Below are positions 45,575-57,236 of a DNA stretch of 64,000 nucleotides, one piece after another. The notes under the pieces are model-generated. The model searched no databases and had not been told where the DNA came from. It was given only the letters and a program-made list of their open reading frames with translations. The translations under genes were made by a program, and so were the position numbers. Numbering within the stretch: the stretch's first letter is position 1; every line of letters begins with the position of its first letter. Source of the stretch: Chromera velia (taxonomy: Eukaryota; Sar; Chromeraceae); contig JAHBMJ010001405.1 in NCBI GenBank assembly GCA_018398765.1, positions 49,340 to 113,339 on the forward strand, in the 5' to 3' direction.

Positions 45575-48447
45575 CTATCCTTGGACTGCCTGAGGGGCCC
45601 CGGGCTGTTGGGCAGTTTGCTGCTGAGTCTTCTGCAACACAACAAACACGGAAGGAAGGAAAGAAGATCAGGAACGAACAGAGCACAGTACAGGCCGTGA
45701 AAGGAATGACGAAAGAACAGGACTGATCAAAGCACGAAAGACAAGATTGGTCATGAAAAGCACGAAGAAGAAGACATTGTCGCAAAAAAAAAAAAACACC
45801 CAGGGGTGGCCGTCAGGCAGGAAGAGTACCCGATTCTCTCTTTTCTTTTTTCAGATTTTACCGGTTGGCAGACGGGCTGGCTGGACATGCAGGTGTTTAT
45901 TTTGACGAGAGGTACGAGGGCAGAGAAGAACAGATGGAGTGAATGTCTCTGTCTGTGTGCGTGGGGGTGGGGGGCTGGTACAAGGGAGAGAGAGACAGAG
46001 AGGGCGAGAGAGACAGAGAGGGAGGGAGAGGTTCGAGGGAGGAAGGGAGGGTTCCCCCCCCCTCTTCATGCCAAGCCCAGGAAATTCCAACCTCTCCCTC
46101 CACCTAGCTTGCTTGCTTGACGCATGTGTCTGACGAGAGAGAGACCGACCTGGACAGGGAGGAAGAGCTTGAACTCAGGAGGAAGCTCGTCCTCCGAGTA
46201 TAGACGGTCGGAGAAGTAGATGCGTCGGACACGGCAGTTGGCGTGAATCTGCGTGGCAACAATCAGTGTGATCATCCGTCCTCCATCCATACGTCCATTC
46301 ATATGTTCAACCCTCCCCAAAGAAGGAAGATAGAAAAAAAACAGTAAGCGGACGAACGATAAGACTTTCTGAAACAAACGAGGTCTCTCTCTTTTTGTCA
46401 CCGAGAACGGAAATAGTTTCCTACAGACCCACACGCTCGGAAGGACGGAGAGAAACCCGTGAACGCACCTACCTGAACTCGGAGTGTCTCGATGTAATTC
46501 GTTCCGTAAGCACGCCGGGTGAAATCGGAGAGGTTGAACTGGATCTGGTTCCATCCCTCGTCTAGCCTCATCGGCATCGTGCAGATGAACGGCTTCACCC
46601 GGGTCGTCGACTGCATCCATTTATCCATCCCTCCATCCATCCATCAATCCGTCAGCCAGGACAATGAAAGACACACGTGAACACAATTTGGCAAAAGCAT
46701 TTTTTTTTCATTTTTAGAATGTGAACTACTCTTGGGATCATGCCTTGATGAAGCGAGCGACGCTCTGTCTGTCTCTCTCCCCTTCCTTCCAGTCCCTTTC
46801 CCTTTCCCTCCCTTTCGTCAACGCTGAGTGTCACCGAAATCGAAAAAAAAGAAGCACGGGAGCACGCGCACAGACGAGAAAAGAACACCGAAATCCGCAC
46901 CGACTCATCAAAATATGCGTTGCTACGCTTGCTTGTCGAACACAGACCGGACAGCCGGCGCTGTGGCATGACAGTGTGCAGTGACCTAACAAATGCGGGT
47001 GGTGACAGTGAGGTCGCCGTTTCCCTCAGACTCACAACTTGCAACTTGACATGCTGAACTTATTTGTACTTCTCGTCTTATGATCATTCTGTCTTTTGCA
47101 CCAAGCCGAAACTGTCATACACCAACGGTTGGTTCTCTCTCTGCATCGACGACGTGTTTGACAGACATGCTCACCTGGTAGTTTGACGCTCTGAACCTTC
47201 TCCGGATGTTCTTGTCATCGAGGACTTGCACCTCGAATGTGAAGTACTTCTTCAGCTGCATGCACATGTACGTGGAATTGGGGGGGATGTGGAAGGCAGA
47301 CGTGCATGAGGAGTAGAAGAAGAGAAGGTCAAAGAAATAATGTACGAAGACGAAAGAAAACAATCAGATGCTTTCCTCTTCAGGTGCTCCGTCCGACGCA
47401 AGCCTCATCATCTCATGAGAGGGGAGGGGATAGCTGGTTTCTAATTTGTTCGCAAATTGATACTTGGATGGATATGTTGTTGTCCGTTCTCTCCCTGGAG
47501 CTCCACCTCCAGGCTCTCTGCGGGTCTGGGACGGAGAGAAGTAGGCGGCGGAAGATTACGTGTCAGGAAGTGCAACAGAATGGCAAAGAGAGAGATAGAG
47601 GCACTGCCAAATTAGGGAAGGAACGAAGGAGCGGGAGGGAAAGGAGGAGGAGGGAGGGAGATGGAGGATGGACCTGCGAAGACAGACAGATGCACAGGGG
47701 AGGGGGGAAGAAACAGCCAGCCAGACTGTCGTGGTCTGCTATGGAGGAAGATGAAACGTGTGTTCTTTCTTCCAGTCCCTCACTAACACACTCACACTCA
47801 CAGCTGGGGAGGGGGGGGGGCGGGGAGGAAGGAAAGAGAATGTGTGCGAGAGAAAGAGAGAGGCCGCCAAAAGAAGCGAGAACGAAACAGACAAACAAAC
47901 AGGGAGACAAACTGCTCCTAACACGCCCATACTGACTGACGTTTTTGATGATCATAACCAGGAAGGGTAGTTTGATTCCGAGAGTCTTCGTTGGGTCTGC
48001 TGGGCACGTGATGAAGTTCGTGCTCACGTTCGTTCCCATGATTTCCAGCACAGATGACTGGATGTCTGAGTCTGTCAGCCTTTTGATATGACCGTTTTGG
48101 ACTGCACACAACATATATATCATGAACAATCAGTCTGACACAGTTCAAGAAGTTGACAAACTGCCAAAACGCAGGACAACATCGGTTAAGTGACTTTCAA
48201 GAAGAAAGACTGAAAGAAATGGCAGGCACAGAGCCTGGAACGTCCAGGAGAGAGCGCACCTTGCTTGTCCCATATTTGGAGCGGCTTGCTTCTGCAGCAA
48301 CACACACAGACAACACGAGATTCCGTGAGAAGAACAACAGTGAGTGTCCGTTGAGGAGGAAAGGGGAAATGGAGGAAAGAAGATGCGGACTGACCCGACA
48401 CTGTAAAGAATGGAAAGGAATCCGGACTGGAATGTGTTCTTGAACAT
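45575..48447 (-). CDS. CFAP20: Cilia- and flagella-associated protein 20 (BUG22)
   Basis: Small, highly conserved protein of the axonemal inner junction, where it helps close the B-tubule onto the A-tubule and influences ciliary waveform. Seven exons on the minus strand: 48447-48395, 48291-48260, 48101-47941, 47255-47175, 46610-46473, 46248-46150, 45631-45575. They sum to 621 nt (206 residues plus stop) and all junctions are in frame. The product starts [20 protein letters not shown] and keeps the family landmarks [82 protein letters not shown] and [20 protein letters not shown]. The core length matches the usual 190-odd residues. The last exon adds a Gln/Pro-rich tail ([18 protein letters not shown]) unlike the short tail in animals. 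Donors include GTCAGT, GTGAGC and GTAGGT. Confidence 0.97.
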
Positions 48448-49095
48448 TTTGCTCAGCCCGCTTGCTTGCTTTCTTGTTGAGGCTGTTGCTGTTAAGAGAG
48501 GAAGTACCTCTGAAGAAAGCGCGAAGTTCACGTCCTCTCTTCGGAAACGCTCTACGCTGACTGGTGTCTGCTCTGTCTTTAGTCCCGACTTCTTTCAGAT
48601 CTGCAGGCTCTGCAGCTATGTGGGTTGGGAGATGCTTGATCCGACGGGAGGGAAGGTATAGTTTCACTATGTTTCACTGATCGAGTCCAATGTACGTATG
48701 TATCGATCGATATGCTGTTTTCATTGAACATCACCCCGGAGGTCCCCCTCAAAAACTAAAAAATAGGATCGACAAGCTGTAGCGCGGGGGTGATTATGCA
48801 TGAGTGCCCCCCACACGGACGGCCGATGCATGCATGAGCTCCGTGCGAACAATTGCTCTGCCCCTTCCTGCCGTGGCCCCCGGTGGTGCCACAATCTGCC
48901 AACGGCGGAAACTATCGGAGAACGGAGGGCATAATAGAAGAGCATAGGCAGCCCATCGCATTGCATCGTATTGGCAGATGGTCCTGTGACAGAACCAAGT
49001 TTGCACACCACCCGTTATTCTTTGTAGACCTAAGTCAATCCTCGAGTGTTGTTCGCTTCGGGCCTCTTGAGCCAAGTCGTTGGGAGCCAGGGAAG
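48448..49095. promoter_or_regulatory. Divergent spacer between CFAP20 and the GGTYFR-motif gene
   Basis: 648 bases between two start codons on opposite strands, presumed to carry both promoters. It contains TGCATGCATGAGCTCCGTGC around 48828 and GC-rich stretches. A similar CTCCGTGCGAGTT phrase recurs at about 63632 and 63676 in the upstream region of the 62.8-kb gene. I see no TATA box in a convincing position. Confidence 0.4.
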
Positions 49096-51237
49096 ATGAC
49101 AAAGGAAGATCAAGCAACCCTGTCGAGCAAGCAGAAGACTGCTGGTGCAAAGCCGAAACAGCCAAAGGAGGTCGTGAAAGCCGTGCAACAGAAGGCTTCT
49201 GGGAAGAAGAAAGAAGCCTCTTCTCAGGAGTCGGATGAGTCGAATCCCTTCCCCAACTGCGGCTTTCCCTTCCTTGATCCAGAAGTGAAGCTCGATACCA
49301 AGGTGGAGTCAAAGAGGCGTCCTCTCCCCAAAAGAGACCCCAAGACAAACGAGCTCATCTTCGAGGATCACCCAGAGTTCCGACCCAACTTGACTCCCAA
49401 AGAAGTCCTTCGACGGGGTTCCTTTGGGGGCACTTACTTCCGTTCCATTCCATCAGGAGTCACCGGAAAGAAGTATCAGGGCAAGGAGGTGATCAAGGAG
49501 CTCCCGGCTGATTGGTTTCACGGAATGAGTGTGGACTCCCAACTCTGCAGCCAGAAGTACAGGGAGGCGGCCAATCGGTGGGTCCTAAGTTTGTATCGCA
49601 TGATGCGACACCCAATCGGGCAGTCGCACTGCTCCACTCTACTCTCTGCTCTGCGTGTTCTTTTTCACCCGTCTTTCCCTCTCCTATTCGTACCCGCAAG
49701 CCGGTGGTTATGTTCTTCCTTCTTCTTGCTTGACCCTGTGTATGAATGTCCTGTGTAGGGTCTCGAGGTTGTGTCTGTGGGTGTCGTAGTCATTGCCCCT
49801 CGCCTGTCTGCATAGGTATACCTCCGTGTTTGAGTCTGTCTGCCATTTTGACTTTCTGAACCTCTGTGTGTTTTTTTTATGAATGCTCTGTCTAGCCTTC
49901 CAGAAGTGTCTGGTCACAAAGCGGATTTCTTCACTGTCTGCGGATTTCTTCACTGTCTGCAAACTGTCTGCCTGCCTGCCTGCCTGTCTACCTGCCTTTC
50001 TGTCTTTTCCTTTTTTCCCTCTTTCGTTCTTTCTTTTCCTTCCTTCCCTCCTTCCTTCCTTCCTTCCTTCCTTTCTTTCTTCCTTTCTTTCTTTCTTTCT
50101 TTCTTTCTTTTCTTTCTTTCTTTCTTTCTTTCTTAACTTTTCTGTTTTTTTTTTTCTCTTTTCTTTCCTCTCGTTTGTTTTTTTCGTTTCTTTTCTTCCT
50201 CTTCTCTCTTTTCCTTCCCTTCTTTCTTTTCTTTCGTTCGTTCGATCTTCCGCCCGCCCTCGCCACTCTGCCAGACGCAAAGAGGAATGATGCGATGGAG
50301 TGTGCGGTGTCTTCTTTGTGCGCTCCTCGCCGAAAGAAGTCGTTACAGTTGGAAGCGTGCTTGACTTTCTCTCTCTTCGGCATCTTTCTGACGACTCCTT
50401 GCAGATTCGGTGTGAAGTGTGGGCAGACTCTGGACCAGTGGGAATCTAGTGGCTGGATCAAGAAGCAGGATCCCTATGGTCAGTTTGTTTGTTTGTTCGT
50501 CCGTTTGCTTGTTGGTTCGTTTGTTTGTTCGTTCGTTTGTTTGGGCCTGCATACATGAACACACAGTTGGACGGACAGATCGAATGAGTCTGTACGAATG
50601 CTGAGGGAGGCGTGGGGGGGGGCGGGGAGGGGAATGTAGGACCCCTCTCATTCATTACGGACATGAGCTTACATAGGGGACTGTCTATCACTGGACTCAA
50701 TCAGCATGATTTAATTTCACTTGCATGCCTGGCTCCACTTTTGGTCTCTGGCTTTCTGACTTACACGTACAGTGCTTTTTGTTGTCATATTCTTTATTGA
50801 CAATTCGGTATATCAAGTCTATTCCTTTGAAAGGGTGTTGCATAAATTTCTTTACTTCAAATTTCGTGTACAGTCGCCGCGGGACGCCTGTATGAAGGCA
50901 CAGGTTGCCACGTGATGCGTAGATCGATATGTTTACAGGTGTGCATGGATTTGGTCCGGTTGTTTGCGCATTTTTTGCAGGGGCGTTCCAGTGGTACTGC
51001 CGCTTCTACCTAGGGCGGAGGAGCAGCGACGACAAGCGTCAGATCTCCCGCTTCAACGGAGTGATGCGTGGGCGTTTCTCCGGGAATCTGATCAGACAGA
51101 TCGTCACAAAGGGGAGACCCTACAACGACGCCGGGGTCTCCCCCGTGATTCGGCAGACGCTGCAGCACTGGGGTTACGTGTTGACGGAGAGGGACTTCAA
51201 GAAGTACTGCAAGAGCAAGGGCCTCAGGTGTCAGTGA
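49096..51237 (+). CDS. Conserved protein of unknown function (GGTYFR / FQWYCRFYLGRR motifs)
   Basis: Three exons, 49096-49577, 50405-50478 and 50981-51237, joined in frame (CG+A and G+GG), giving 270 residues. The first 50 residues are Lys/Ala/Gln-rich and probably disordered. The rest reads as a compact conserved domain: PNCGFPFLDP, FRPNLTPKEVLRRGSFGGTY, FRSIPSGVTGKKYQ, ELPADWF, FGVKCGQTLDQWESSGWI, FQWYCRFYLGRRSSDDKRQI, RFNGVMRG and a C-terminus rich in Lys/Arg (HWGYVLTERDFKKYCKSKG). I recall similar GGTYFR and QWYCRFYLGRR signatures in uncharacterised proteins of algae and fungi, but know no function. No signal peptide or membrane segment is present. The pattern of conserved Trp, Tyr and Arg suggests a nucleic-acid or small-ligand binding fold, which is only a guess. 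The start is the first ATG of the open frame. Confidence 0.85.
50014..50150. repeat. (CTTT)n / (CCTT)n tract in intron 1 of the GGTYFR-motif gene
   Basis: Long pyrimidine tract of CTTT and CCTT tetramers. Both strands stay open over several hundred bases only because of the low complexity. Confidence 0.9.
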
Positions 51238-53252
51238 GTGAGGAAGTAAGGAGGGAGAGGTGAGGAAGGAATGGCCGAAGGTGGGGGAGAAGGAGTGAGA
51301 AAGAAAGATGAGGTTTCGTCAGGCTTGACAAGATACGAAAAGCAAGATGGCAATAGGAAAAAGTGAGAAAAAGAAATCATGTCATTTCTGTAGAAAAGCT
51401 GGCTCTAGATCTCGGCTGTGTCGAAAAAGAAGAGCGGGGAGAGCGGTAAGAAGGCAGACGCCCGCCGGCGTCGAGTCTGAGTTGGCGGTGTACTCGGCAG
51501 TCTTAAGAGACTGCATGGAGAAGTGAATGAATCCGCGAGCATTCCTGGCTTGTCACTTGACGATCATCCATTCATGCATGAATCCTTCCTATTCCTTTCT
51601 TCCTTTCTTTTTGATTGTTGACATGGAAGGAAGACATCAATTTCCAAGCAGTGCAGTGAAGTGGACTTGCGGTCAATCAATCAATGAACTGGTTGTCGAT
51701 CTAGTTGTCGAGTCGGATGGTACACATCACAAATGGTCATAAGAATATGAAACAATGCGAAAAACAAATGCACACAATGAAGCGTCAGTGTGTGTCAGTG
51801 CTGCGTCACCGGCCATAGTGAGAACAGCTAGGAGAATAGCCTTAAGCTCGACTTCGAAATAAATATCTGCGACTTACGTTGGGTCATAAATCTATGATAT
51901 TAGAGTAATATATTACTAACTATATATCGAGTACAGGCCGGATAGTTCTTGGCGTGTATAGGTAGTGGTAGACCTGACGATAAGCTTTAGGATACTAAAC
52001 TGTGGGTTAAGCTGTACATCTTTCCATGACACTAGCTATAAGATGGCCTGGGATAGCCTGATAATTAATTTTATCTAAATTTTTTTAAAAGAGATTTGCT
52101 ATATAGGAGATTTGAATCATTTGATCGATCTAACAATTAAGTGATTGATGTGTTAGGAAAACTTGGAAAGGTCTGGAGATCTAAGTTTGAAAGGTTTGTC
52201 TAAAAGGCTTTATCTCTAGCTTCATCTCAGAAATTATTTATACGCAGGTAACTGCATAAGAGTAACGTTACATGCCGACGTATCCTAACCTGATTCCTAG
52301 AATATATTGTTATTGTTAACGGTGCAAATTAAAGCCTGCGGTAGCTATTATAGCTAGCACTACCAGCTTAGTGTCAAACCTAGTATTAGACTTAATCTAG
52401 CTAGTATTGTACCTTACTTCCGGGAGGAAGAGACGGTCAGTTACGTAAGGGTAGATGAATGAAGGTATACAATGAATGCAACAAGCAAAAGTGTGAAAGT
52501 TGGAAGTATAAACGTAGGAACAATACAAAACAGAGTCTAAAGCAAGCAAACAAACATAAATCAATCAAAACGCAAGTCACTCAAATCAATTAAATCAATT
52601 CTGTCTTCAGCTCCTTCGTCTATGTTCTCGTTGTTCCAGCTCCAATTCTTGTTGTCGTTCATAATCGGCTCCTCCTACAGCTTTTAAATAATCGTATAAT
52701 CGGTTTTCATAATCGTGTAATCGGTTTTTTCTGAATGCAGACTGCGCGGCTTATAATCGGGTTTCTAATGTGGCGGCGCGCCCGAATGAAATGTAAAATG
52801 ATAGTAAGCCCTTCCAGTAATGCACCGCCGCACCACACCACATGACTGATAGACAATGACTTTAAGTTGATTCTCTTTCTAGGCCTACGGAGGTTAATCT
52901 GCTTAATCGCTTGTAATGCTATGCTGGCACCTTCCTCTTAAGAGGTGTTTTTCCCGCTATCGCACACTGGAGCCGTGCGTAGGAAAGCATACATCTAGTA
53001 AAGCACTCTTTTAAGTTAGGTTTTGAAAGCAGTATTAAGCTGACGATTTATACCGCTTAGTAGGCTTTGCTCATGTTGAGCCTAGTGGGAATAGAGATCT
53101 CAACAAAGTCAAACTACTTCTGAACAGTCAATCTCACTAAAATTTTTAACTGTATCTAAGTTACTGGAAAAGGTTTAGAACATAAAACATCACACTAGCA
53201 CGGTAGTAGAACATGCTAGGGAATGCGGAACATTCCGGAAGATTCGTTGTTG

Positions 53253-53358
53253 GGGACCAGAAAGAATTCATGCGCGCACGCCGAGCGATAAAGAAAGCAC
53301 GAGGTGGGACCAGAAAGAATTTATGCGCGCACGCCGAGCGATAAAGAAAGCGCAAGGC
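53253..53358. repeat. 53-bp tandem duplication
   Basis: Two adjacent units beginning GGGACCAGAAAGAATTCATG (53253) and GGGACCAGAAAGAATTTATG (53306), each followed by CGCGCACGCCGAGCGATAAA. A few differences separate them, so the duplication is older than the 51-bp one in dynein intron 36. Confidence 0.88.
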
Positions 53359-53925
53359 GATGTCAGGCAATAAGCACCGCGCGCACATGCAGAGCGCTCA
53401 TGCAGTTTGCAATGCATGCATGAATACATGGAAAAAGAAATACCATAGATGTGAGTTCACACAAAACGGAATAACATAGAGACAGAACAGACGTCAGAAA
53501 GACGGACACAGCAAATACAGAGGTGACATGCATTTAAGTGGACCGATACAGATGAATACCGTACTATATGTATAACGCGTGCACACATGCCGTCTGACTG
53601 ACCGATCGTATCTGTTCTAAGTAGCCAACCTGAAATCTCTCTAGAAGGAGTTGAAAGATGAACAACCAGACGAACAGACCTTTGTGTAAATACACGTAAG
53701 TAGAAGTCGTAGTCCTATATGCTAGCCTAACGTATGCTTAACATTAATCATATTTTATAATATCTTAAGCGCTAATTTCTAGACTAATTTTAAGTTACAA
53801 ATCCTAGTACGAATCAAATAGTAATTTATTACTTAGTTTGTTACTAAAAAAGGCCTGAAACTACCTGAATGAAGCCTTTTTTCGTTTTTGAATGGGAAAA
53901 CGTTCAATGAGCCCAGCTAGAACCC

Positions 53926-54318
53926 TACAAAAATGAGTGAATTTACAAATAAATTTAACTGAATTTAGATAAATTTACATGAATTTAAGCAGTGAATTTA
54001 GATGAATTTAAGTGAATTTACAGATAAATTTTGAGTATAAATTCATTAGTAAATTTAGTTTTAAATTCACTATGAAATGAATTTAAGTGAATTTACATTA
54101 ATTATAATTTCTATTATAAATTTTATATGTAAAAAGCTCTAAATTCATTAATTTTAAAATGAATTCAGAAGTTTAAATTCACAGTGAATTTAGCCTCAAA
54201 ATTTAGCTCAAAATTCACTTGTAAATTCACCTAAATTCACAGTTTAAATTCAAGTAATTTATGACGTAAATTCATCTAAATTCACTTAAATTCATTTATA
54301 AATTCACTCATTTTTACA
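53926..54318. mobile_element. Foldback element with tandem GAATTTA units, type 2
   Basis: Begins TACAAAAATGAGTGAATTTA and ends with the near-inverse TAAATTCACTCATTTTTACA. The left half is a run of 10-12-bp units ending GAATTTA, the right half a run of TAAATTCA units, meeting near 54120. The architecture matches the element at 42991-43338 but the flanking ends differ. No coding capacity. Confidence 0.68.
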
Positions 54319-55917
54319 GGAAATGAAGCCGTTTATATGCAGTTTACTCCAGAGTTTACCTTACTTTTAGCAATCATTTCTATTACCAGGAAGATACCGG
54401 GAAGGGTAGACTGATTATGACTGATTCGTTCTTGCATTTCTAGGTTTCTCTAGAGGTTTCTGCGGCAGTGGACCGCGGGGCAACCCGGAATATAAATCCT
54501 AATCCTAATCCTAATCTTGCATATGTTTTGTCTTATGGGGAGGACTGGCTGATTCTAGTGCCCTGACTAAGTTGGACTCGTACCTAACGCTAGGTTTAAC
54601 GCCCAGGCTCAGTGGAAGTTCAGAAATAGACGGACGACGATGTTAGACGTATGATGATGATGATTAGCCATACTTGATCTGAGTCAACTTTAAACAGAGT
54701 AAAAGTCTGGGTAAAAGCAAGGTTATGTAAGTAAGTTTTGAAGAACGCCGGGTTTATAGACTAGTTTACAGATAAAGTACTGTAAGGATTCTAAGGATTT
54801 TTTAAAGCACGTCGAGCGCTCGGCATTGGGGTAGGAGGCCAATCCTCCAGACATTAATCCTATCCTATCCTATCCTAACCTGTATGATTTGGGAGCTCAT
54901 TACTTTAAAGTATTAATTTTTCTATAGCTTCTAGTCTGTTTTTTCTTTTACTTTTTAGTCTGTTGTTTTTACTGATTTCGACTGCATGCTCTTTCACTCG
55001 TTCCACCTCATACTCAACTCTGTAATTATGATCATCTCATTCATCACCAATGACATAAATGTGGTAGAAATTTGGATATGTTCAAACATGGACTGCATGG
55101 ACTCAACTAAGCTCAGCCATCTTTGGAGGCATTGGACTTTAAAGAATTTATGCAACGATCCAGTAACGATTCCAGTTTCTATGCATACGATACATTTGGC
55201 ATTAGTTTCACGCACACAGGTTGACACAGCATCACGAATGATGCACTCCAATGCATATGAAAGATGTGCATACTTGCACCCCAATCCCACCCGCGTTCCT
55301 GTTTGTTGTTTGTCCGTCCATTCGTCCGTTCAGCATTGAGGCGAGCTGGTTCTGCTCCTATACATCCACTAGGTCCGGAGATCTTTATTTTTGGATCCAT
55401 GGGTAGCCTCAGAGGGAGGCCGGTACAAACAATTCAAGGCAGGGAGACCGGAGACAAAAACGTTGCCATGAATAGAGCGGAGGTGCTTCCACCCTCTCTG
55501 TCAATCGACATTCAAGTTCAACCATCAAAGATGAGGGTCATGAGACTTCTCTCTCAGTCTTTGTCTCTCCTGTCTATAACTTCTGCCGGGCTTTCTCCAT
55601 CGCTCCCTCCCTGACTCCCGTCATTCTCTGCTGCACCGGCTTTGCTTTCCTGAGAGCCCCCTTCCCTGCCCGTCTGTAAATCCCCATCTGCACGAATCGC
55701 CTCCGCTCCTTCCCCGTTCCTTCCTTTCCGACTGCTTTTGCTGCCCGGCGCTCGCTCGAGCAGCTTTTCGTCCCATTCTCTGCACATCATCAATCATATA
55801 GAGAGAGACCAAGAAAACGTATGTCAACACAACAAAAAGGGGACGAACATTGACGGCAAGAGCTAGAGAAGAATTTACAAAACGATCCCGCCCATCATTT
55901 CTCCTTTCCTTCATGCA

Positions 55918-56296
55918 TTAACGAAGGCGAACAGGGTCAGCTACCCCCCGGAAGGAGCGGCAAGACCCGGCAGATGGAATGAATGCGGGAGGGGGGGGGG
56001 AGACCCGAGCAACCGACCGACCGACCGACCGAAACTCCTCTGCATACGCAGCAGGAGATGTCCACTTGTTGCGTCCGCTTTCCGTGGTGCTGTCCATGTC
56101 CTTTTCTGTTTGACTTTCCGTGACGCTCCTGCTGTCCATCCAATCGAGGTCCCTTCCCCTCCCCCCCTCTGTGAACCCAGACTGAGAGAGAGGGACAGCT
56201 ACGGCAGGGGACGCATCGCGAAGTCGTTGAAGTTCCGATTGCCTCCGCAGTTCTCTCCGCTTTCGCGCCTCCATGATTTCCTGCGCGCAGAGAGAG

Positions 56297-56343
<47 letters not shown>

Positions 56344-57190
56344 ACAAAGAAGGGAAGGGAGACACACACATAAGGGGGAACACATTCAAAATTCACGCAG
56401 TGAGTGAACGAACAGGTCAAGAACCGAAAAAAAAGTGCGCAAAATTTCTAGCGCTTTTGCCTCATTCCTTTTTGTGATGGAACGTACGTGAAGGCATTCA
56501 GACAAGCCGGTGGTGGTCTGAACAATCCTGTTGCAGGGAGGGAAGTTTCGGTTGTCCCTGCGAGGTGGGGGTCCCGTTGATTCTAGACCTAGGGCCTCTG
56601 CATGCATGCCGAGGAGCGAGTGAAAGACTGCAAAACAAGGCCCACTTCACTTGCGTCGACAAATCGAAGGCATGAACCTGTACATACAAAACAAAATAGA
56701 CACAGAAGAAGACCCTTACACAGAGAGAGCACCCCCACATGCAGTCTGACTGTTGGCGTTCCGACGGACGCACTTTTGCTTTTTTCTCCTCCTCCTCCCT
56801 CGCGGACTTCACATAGACCTGAAGGACGTCGCGGAAGACGACAGCCTTCGTTCTCCCGAAACCCCCCGTTTTCACATCAAGATTGTTCGCCCTATAATGT
56901 TGCATCAGATCATACGCACACATGAATGAATGAATGAATGAATGAATGAGTGAACGAACGAATGAATGAATGAATGAATGAATGGATGGATGGATGAAAG
57001 AAAGAAAGAAAGAAAGAAAAAATGAATGAAAGAAAAAACAGACAGAGGGAGAGAAAGGCCTTCAGAGACCAACCAGGAGACGAAAGAAAGTATTGACGGA
57101 AGACTATCCATTCACGAGCAATCGAAGAAGAATCAGTCGACTGACTGACTGAAGGGGCAGGCAGAGGACGAGGCAGGTGTTCGTTCGAGC

Positions 57191-57236
<46 letters not shown>

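Larger units (their letters stand above)
51238..55917. other. Convergent AT-rich intergenic region
   Basis: Lies between the stop codons of two converging genes. From about 51780 to 55000 it is AT-rich with frequent stops on all frames and no gene I can support. It contains a 53-bp tandem duplication (53253-53358), a foldback element (53926-54318), TAATCC units (about 54495-54516) and TATCC units (about 54857-54880). From 55000 to 55917 the composition returns towards that of the gene space; part of it may be 3' untranslated sequence of the minus-strand gene. Confidence 0.75.

Noticed and set aside
47563-48129. Single 188-residue minus-strand frame containing part of CFAP20
   Set aside because: Only 48101-47941 is exon 3; the remainder is the retained intron after donor GTCAGT.
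48853-49095. Upstream extension of the GGTYFR-motif gene frame
   Set aside because: The frame is open but has no ATG before 49096 and reads as GC-rich spacer, not as conserved protein.
49879-50290. Long open frames of FLSFFLS or KERKKE type, also at 24665-25087 and 62261-62827
   Set aside because: They are translations of CTTT/GGAA arrays, open on several frames and both strands because of low complexity.
54495-54516. TAATCC repeats resembling a telomere tract, and TATCC units at about 54857
   Set aside because: Only three or four units each, flanked by unique sequence, with no subtelomeric context.
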